Source: Geothrix sp. (GTDB lineage: Bacteria; Acidobacteriota; Holophagae; Holophagales; Holophagaceae). Taken from it: a stretch of 39,477 nucleotides of DNA. The notes under the pieces are model-generated. The model saw nothing but the letters and a program-made list of their open reading frames with translations. It did no database searches and was not told where the DNA came from. Of the stretch, positions 35,643 to 39,477 are shown piece by piece. The stretch lies in the NCBI GenBank assembly GCA_025361045.1, contig JANYAZ010000123.1, positions 1-39,477 on the forward strand, read 5' to 3'. Position numbers and translations under genes: made by a program. The stretch's first letter is position 1; every line of letters begins with the position of its first letter.

Positions 35643-35804
35643 GTGTCTTCCGACCCCATCTCGAATTCGAAGCTGATCCTCCTGTTGCGGCGCTTCATGA
35701 TGGAGCACGCCAAATCCGCCTCCCGGTCGGTCTGCCACTGCCCCATCTGTGTGGACGCCCGCAGGTTGCTTGAACGGGCTTACGGCGACAAGCCCTTGGG
35801 GTGA
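35643..35804 (+). CDS. Small 53-residue protein with CHCPIC motif
   Basis: A short frame, MSSDPISNSKLILLLRR to LLERAYGDKPLG, holds a single CHCPIC cluster that could bind metal. GTG 35643 has GGAG 6 bases upstream; an in-frame ATG at 35631 is the alternative. It lies between the divergent kinase and the M16 peptidase pair. The upstream 35407-35642 has no other gene. Coding status rests on the ribosome site and the ordered amino acid make-up; I recognise no family. Confidence 0.45.
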   Translation: MSSDPISNSKLILLLRRFMMEHAKSASRSVCHCPICVDARRLLERAYGDKPLG

Positions 35805-35841
35805 AGCTTAGTTCCAGGGGGTCGAGCATCTTTTAACGAGG

Positions 35842-35864
35842 CATAATCGATACCTCTGGGTATC
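35842..35864 (+). promoter_or_regulatory. Possible -10 box and leader hairpin upstream of the M16 peptidase pair
   Basis: CATAAT (35842-35847) in an AT-richer stretch is a fair -10 box; no good -35 is visible. Just after it, GATACC-TCTG-GGTATC (35849-35864) is a perfect 6-pair hairpin. The ribosome site AAGGAGG follows at 35883-35889. Confidence 0.35.
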
Positions 35865-35893
35865 CTTTGGCAAACCCTTCCCAAGGAGGTTTC

Positions 35894-37657
35894 ATGCCTC
35901 TCTCCAAGATCGTGGTCGGCGGGCTGACCGCCCTGCTCATCGCGGGCCCACTGGTGGCACAGCAGCTCCCGGTGGTCGAGAAGACCCTGTCCAACGGCCT
36001 GCGCCTGGTGATGGTGGAGCGCCATGAACAACCCACCATCGCCTTCGGCTGGATGGCCCGGGTGGGCAGCGCCAACGAGCGCCCCGGCATCACGGGTTTG
36101 GCCCACCTCTTCGAGCACATGATGTTCAAGGGCACCAGAACCCTGGGAACCCGGGATGCCAAGCGCGACGGGGAACTGAACGACTTGCAGGACAAGGTGC
36201 AGGCACGCATCCGGGAAGAGATGAGCCTGCTCCGCGAGCAGCAGCGTCGGGGCGAGATTCCCAACATGATGGACCCCAAGGCGCGAACGCCCCGCCTCAA
36301 GCAGCTGCTGGAAGAATATGGCGCGCTGGTCAAGGAGCAGCGCACGCTCATCGTCAAGGACGAGATGGACCAGATCTACACTCAGGCTGGAGGTACCGGC
36401 ATCAATGCCAGCACCAGCCAGGATCGGACTTTCTACATCATCAGCCTGCCGTCCAACAAGCTGGAGCTGTGGATGTGGATCGAGTCCGACCGCATCGCCA
36501 ACCCCGTGTTCCGCGAATTCTACAGCGAGCGGGACGTGATCCTGGAGGAGCGCCGACAGACCCTGGAAAGCCGCCCGGGCGGGCTGGTGGGCGAGGCCTT
36601 CAATGCCATGACCTGGATGGCCCACCCGTACAGCTGGGAGGTCATCGGCTGGCCCAGTGACATCGCCCAGGTCACCCGGGAACAGGCCAACGCATTCTTC
36701 GCCACCTACTACGCACCCAACAATCTCACGGCGGTACTCGTGGGGGATTTCGATCCTGAAAAGGCCACCGCCATGGCCGAGCGCTATTTAGGTCGCATCG
36801 CCGCCAACCCCAACGGCGTGCCCGAGGTCATCACTCTCGAACCCCCACAGCCTGCGGAACAGCGGATGGTCGCCGAGGTCGAGACGACACCGGCCCTCCA
36901 GATCGAGTTCAAGGCAGTCTCTGCGGTCCATCAGGATGCGGCGGCACTGCAAGCCCTCGGCGGCATCCTGGGGGGCGCCCAGATGTTCGCGGGGCGTCCC
37001 GGGGCCGGCGGCGGACGGCCGCCTACGGGTCGCCTGAACAAGTCCCTGGTGCTCGAGAAGAAGGTCGCCACCAGCACGAGTGCGGCTTTCCGGGGCATGA
37101 AGTACGGGGGCCTCTTTGTCCTGAGGGCCACCCCCGCCCAAGGCCACAGTCCCGAGGAGATGGAGCCCCTGCTCTACGCGGAGATTGATCGGATCGCCAA
37201 GGAAGGGGTGACCGAAGATGAACTCCAGCGCTTCAAGAACGCCACTCAGGTGGGCCTCTACACCCGCCTGGAAAGCAACACAGGCATTCGGGAAACCCTG
37301 GCCCAGGCCCTGGCGGTGGGAACCGTGCAGGACTTCCAGGCGACCCCCAAGCGAATCCAGGCTGTGACCCGAGAGGGTGTGCAGCAGGTCGCCAGGCAAT
37401 ACCTGATCCGGGACAACCGCAACGTGCTCATCACCCACCGCAAGGGGGGCGAGGCTCCGGCGCCCGCCCGCCCGGGGGGTGGCTCGGCCCCGGGGATGCT
37501 GGCCCGCATCCAGGAGACCACTGATGTGGCGCAATTGAAGACAATGCTCGACCGGGTCACCAAGCAAGTGGCCGAGGCCCCGCCGGATCGCAGGGCCGGC
37601 CTTGAAGCAGCCCAGAAGGCCATCCAGGAACGCATCCAGAAGCTGGAGGGGAAGTGA
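35894..37657 (+). CDS. M16 zinc metallopeptidase, catalytic subunit, with an inserted helical region
   Basis: The 587-residue product has a signal peptide (MPLSKIVVGGLTALLIAGPL) and the inverted zinc motif HLFEH (His71, Glu74, His75). The third ligand, in LEERRQTLE, is Glu218, about 143 residues on instead of the usual about 75. The difference is a charged helical insert at about residues 88-157 (RIREEMSLLREQQRRGEI and following). Then come the M16 middle domain (FYSERDVILEERRQ, YYAPNNLTAVLVGDFDPEKA) and a C-terminal M16 domain. A Pro/Gly/Ala-rich stretch and a helical tail end it. It would degrade peptides in the periplasm. AAGGAGG precedes ATG 35894. The inactive partner gene overlaps its stop. 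Confidence 0.93.
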   Translation: MPLSKIVVGGLTALLIAGPLVAQQLPVVEKTLSNGLRLVMVERHEQPTIAFGWMARVGSANERPGITGLAHLFEHMMFKGTRTLGTRDAKRDGELNDLQDKVQARIREEMSLLREQQRRGEIPNMMDPKARTPRLKQLLEEYGALVKEQRTLIVKDEMDQIYTQAGGTGINASTSQDRTFYIISLPSNKLELWMWIESDRIANPVFREFYSERDVILEERRQTLESRPGGLVGEAFNAMTWMAHPYSWEVIGWPSDIAQVTREQANAFFATYYAPNNLTAVLVGDFDPEKATAMAERYLGRIAANPNGVPEVITLEPPQPAEQRMVAEVETTPALQIEFKAVSAVHQDAAALQALGGILGGAQMFAGRPGAGGGRPPTGRLNKSLVLEKKVATSTSAAFRGMKYGGLFVLRATPAQGHSPEEMEPLLYAEIDRIAKEGVTEDELQRFKNATQVGLYTRLESNTGIRETLAQALAVGTVQDFQATPKRIQAVTREGVQQVARQYLIRDNRNVLITHRKGGEAPAPARPGGGSAPGMLARIQETTDVAQLKTMLDRVTKQVAEAPPDRRAGLEAAQKAIQERIQKLEGK

Positions 37658-39135
37658 TGTCCACCCGAGTTGCCTGTGCCCTCATCCTCGGTGGCGGGCT
37701 GCTGGTCGCCCAGACCATCCCGGTCCGCCCCGAAAACCTCGGCTTCGCGCCTGTGGTCTTCAAGACGCCGCTGGCCAAGGATCTCAAAACGAAACTGAAG
37801 AATGGCATCCCGGCCTTCCTGGCTCCCAATGAAAAGGAAGGCACGCCCCTGGTGAGGGTCACCGTGAGTTGGCGCGGTGGCGGCTACCTGGATCCCAAGG
37901 GCAAGGAGGGGCTCGCACAGCTGTTCGGTTCTCAGCTCGTCCAGGGCGGCAACGCCAAGCTGGAACCCGCCAAGCTGGAGGATCGGCTGGAGGCGTTGGC
38001 GGCCACCTTGACGGCCAACTGCGGCGACACCAGCGGCACGCTTTCCCTGCAGGTGCTTGAGAAGGATGTGGACGCCGGTCTGGACCTCCTCCTGCAAACG
38101 CTGGAGACCCCCGTCTTTTCGCAGGACCGGCTGGATCTGGCCAAGCGCCAGGCCCGCCAGGCCCTCAGCCGCCGCAACGATGCCGTCACCAGCATCGCGA
38201 CCTACCAACTGAACTTCCTCCTCTTTGGGGAGGATCACTTCGCCTCGTCGGATCCCACCGCCGCCAGCCTGGACGGGATCACCCGGGAAGAGCTCCAGGC
38301 CTTCCACGCTCGGCTGCTGCACCCAAGGAACCTGGTGGTGTCGGCGGCGGGGGCCTTTGATCGCAAGGTCATGCTGGAGAAGCTCAACCGCAGCCTGGGC
38401 GCCCTGAAGCCAGGGCCCAAAGCGGAGGTCAGCCCGAAAGTCCCCGTGCCCAGTGTCGTGCGAAAGCCGGGCATCTACCTCACCGACAAGGATGCACCCC
38501 AGGCCATGGTGAACTGGGCCATGCCTGGCCTGCGACGCCAGGAGGCGGACTGGCACGCGGCGTTTGTGATGAACCAGCTGCTGGGCGGCGGGGGCTTCAC
38601 CGGTCGCCTGATGAAGACCATCCGCTCCAATGAAGGCCTGACCTACGGCGTCTATTCGGCCCTGGGAGCAGGCCCCTACTGGCAGGGCGATGTACTGGGG
38701 CGGATGCAGACCAAGAACCGCTCGGTGGCCCATGCCCTGCGGCTTGCGTTGGTGGAGATGCAGAAATTGAAGGACGCACCGCCCTCGGACGAGGAGCTCC
38801 GGGTCATCAAGGACGGCATCATCGAATCCTTCCCGAGCCAGTGGTCGGGCAAGCAGGCCGTGGCTTCCCGATTCGCCGAGGAAGCGCTGCAGGGGTGGCC
38901 CGAGGATTGGTGGGCCGACTACCGCGAGAAGATCCAAGCCGTCACGCCGGCCGACGTGCAGCGCATGGCGAAGAAGTATCTCGATTTCGAGAAGCTCGTG
39001 ATCCTCGCCGTGGGGAAGGCTGACGAGATCGAAGCAGGGGATCCCGATCATCCAGGTACCCTTCAGGGCGTGGCCAAGCTGCCCTTCCAGAAAGTGCCCT
39101 TGCGGGATCCGCAGACGCTGAAACCCATGAAATGA
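37657..39135 (+). CDS. M16 family partner subunit lacking the zinc motif
   Basis: The 492-residue product has a signal peptide (MSTRVACALILGGGLLVAQ) and both M16 domains. In place of HxxEH it has GLAQLFGSQLVQGG, so it cannot bind zinc. The C-terminal substrate-binding Arg/Tyr segment typical of such partners is kept: GGFTGRLMKTIRSNEGLTYG. It should form a heterodimer with the preceding active subunit, as in mitochondrial processing peptidase and bacterial M16B pairs. ATG 37657 overlaps the preceding stop as TGATG, with GGAGGGG upstream, which suggests coupled translation in equal amounts. Confidence 0.92.
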   Translation: MSTRVACALILGGGLLVAQTIPVRPENLGFAPVVFKTPLAKDLKTKLKNGIPAFLAPNEKEGTPLVRVTVSWRGGGYLDPKGKEGLAQLFGSQLVQGGNAKLEPAKLEDRLEALAATLTANCGDTSGTLSLQVLEKDVDAGLDLLLQTLETPVFSQDRLDLAKRQARQALSRRNDAVTSIATYQLNFLLFGEDHFASSDPTAASLDGITREELQAFHARLLHPRNLVVSAAGAFDRKVMLEKLNRSLGALKPGPKAEVSPKVPVPSVVRKPGIYLTDKDAPQAMVNWAMPGLRRQEADWHAAFVMNQLLGGGGFTGRLMKTIRSNEGLTYGVYSALGAGPYWQGDVLGRMQTKNRSVAHALRLALVEMQKLKDAPPSDEELRVIKDGIIESFPSQWSGKQAVASRFAEEALQGWPEDWWADYREKIQAVTPADVQRMAKKYLDFEKLVILAVGKADEIEAGDPDHPGTLQGVAKLPFQKVPLRDPQTLKPMK

Positions 39136-39247
39136 GCGGCGCGAAACGCCAGCGTTGACCCGGATCCAGCAGGGCGCGGAGGGGCGCCGACCCACTTCAC
39201 GCTGGACTCGAACTGCGTCCGGCTGCGCCGTCCGCCGGTCTCGCTCC

Positions 39248-39316
39248 GACAGCGCCTATGCGCTGTCTCCACGATCCCATTCGACGTGGGATCCCGGCCA
39301 CGTCTGCGTGGCCGGG
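39248..39316. repeat. Three consecutive perfect hairpins downstream of tRNA-Arg
   Basis: GACAGCGC-CTAT-GCGCTGTC (39248-39267), GATCCCA-TTCGACG-TGGGATC (39273-39293) and CCCGGCCACG-TCTG-CGTGGCCGGG (39293-39316) follow one another with no mismatch. Weaker stems flank them: CCGGC/GCCGG near 39219-39238 and GGGCT/AGCCC at 39315-39330. The whole gap 39136-39342 has no gene that I can support. They may be terminator or processing structures of the minus-strand tRNA, or a GC-rich repeat element. Confidence 0.65.
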
Positions 39317-39342
39317 GCTGGTCCGAGCCCGGCCAAGCGCAC

Positions 39343-39419
39343 TGGTGCGCCTAGCTGGACTCGAACCAGCGACCTACGGCTTAGAAGGCCGTTGCTCTAT
39401 CCACCTGAGCTATAGGCGC
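39343..39419 (-). tRNA. tRNA-Arg (anticodon UCU)
   Basis: On the minus strand the 77-base gene has acceptor GCGCCTA pairing with TAGGCGC, followed by A and an encoded CCA. The D arm is GCTCAGGTGGATAGAGC, the anticodon arm ACGGC-CTTCTAA-GCCGT with anticodon TCT, and the T arm GCTGGTTCGAGTCCAGC. Its upstream side (39420-39444) has TAGACT, a fair -10 box. Confidence 0.97.
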
Positions 39420-39444
39420 GCAGGGGATAGTCTAGCGGGTTCGC

Positions 39445-39477
39445 TCAGAAGTGAACCTGCACCTGCAGCATGGGGGC
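39445..39477 (-). CDS. C-terminal end of a probable outer-membrane beta-barrel protein
   Basis: Minus-strand codons from the window edge read PMLQVQVHF and then TGA at 39447-39445. The alternating hydrophobic pattern and terminal Phe are the mark of the last strand of an outer-membrane protein. Only ten codons are in the window, so this is a guess from pattern and from its position just upstream of tRNA-Arg on the same strand. Confidence 0.35.
   Translation of the reverse strand, partial: APMLQVQVHF

Noticed and set aside
39248-39316. CRISPR-like array
   Set aside because: The hairpins differ from one another in sequence; there is no repeated unit with spacers, and no cas gene is in the window.

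Overview
The window is GC-rich, tightly packed DNA from a Gram-negative bacterium: it encodes a porin, other beta-barrel or secreted proteins, a chemoreceptor and a BvgS-like hybrid kinase. The mix of M16 peptidase pair, CxxC-x17-CxxC protein, PilZ/receiver-like protein and MeaB suggests an Acidobacteriota genome of the Geothrix/Holophaga kind. That is a judgement from gene style only, with low to moderate confidence.

Left part (1-8700), ordinary chromosome: a CocE/NonD-type hydrolase cut by the window edge; divergent from it, the agmatine deiminase and N-carbamoylputrescine amidohydrolase pair that makes putrescine; a minus-strand block with MeaB GTPase, a two-domain protein ending in a pseudo-receiver, and a chemoreceptor with almost no periplasmic domain; a zinc-ribbon protein; a secreted protein of unknown function; and tRNA-Pro(UGG) followed by a strong hairpin terminator.

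Centre (8924-31515), the main point of interest: about 22.6 kb of plus-strand genes, closely spaced and often overlapping, that looks like one catabolic island. A TetR regulator leads it. Next come a KAS III-like enzyme, an SCP2-type thiolase and a 105-residue protein of no family I recognise, then a short-chain dehydrogenase broken by an in-frame TAG. Uptake is covered by a porin, two substrate-binding proteins and two complete branched-chain-amino-acid-type (Liv) ABC importers. The metabolic genes in between and after are a two-subunit 3-oxoacid CoA-transferase, a 3-hydroxybutyrate-dehydrogenase-like SDR, an alpha/beta hydrolase, an acetyl-CoA hydrolase/transferase-family protein, a second KAS III-like enzyme and a membrane-anchored alpha/beta hydrolase. 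My reading is that the island imports a carboxylic or keto acid and takes it through CoA activation, dehydrogenation and thiolytic or Claisen-type chemistry to acetoacetate, 3-hydroxybutyrate and acetyl-CoA. The substrate cannot be read from the sequence.

Several proteins in the island depart from their families. The first KAS III-like enzyme keeps the cysteine but has Thr and Tyr where FabH has His and Asn. The second has Cys-His-His. The first LivF has Arg in place of the Walker A Lys. The first dehydrogenase needs TAG readthrough or is a pseudogene. The porin is of the betaproteobacterial type, which hints that the island was acquired.

Right part (31662-39477), ordinary chromosome again: a DUF4337-like membrane protein, convergent with a 1037-residue hybrid histidine kinase; a small Cys-rich protein; an M16 peptidase pair (active subunit then inactive partner); a run of perfect hairpins; tRNA-Arg(UCU) on the minus strand; and the last codons of a probable outer-membrane protein at the edge.
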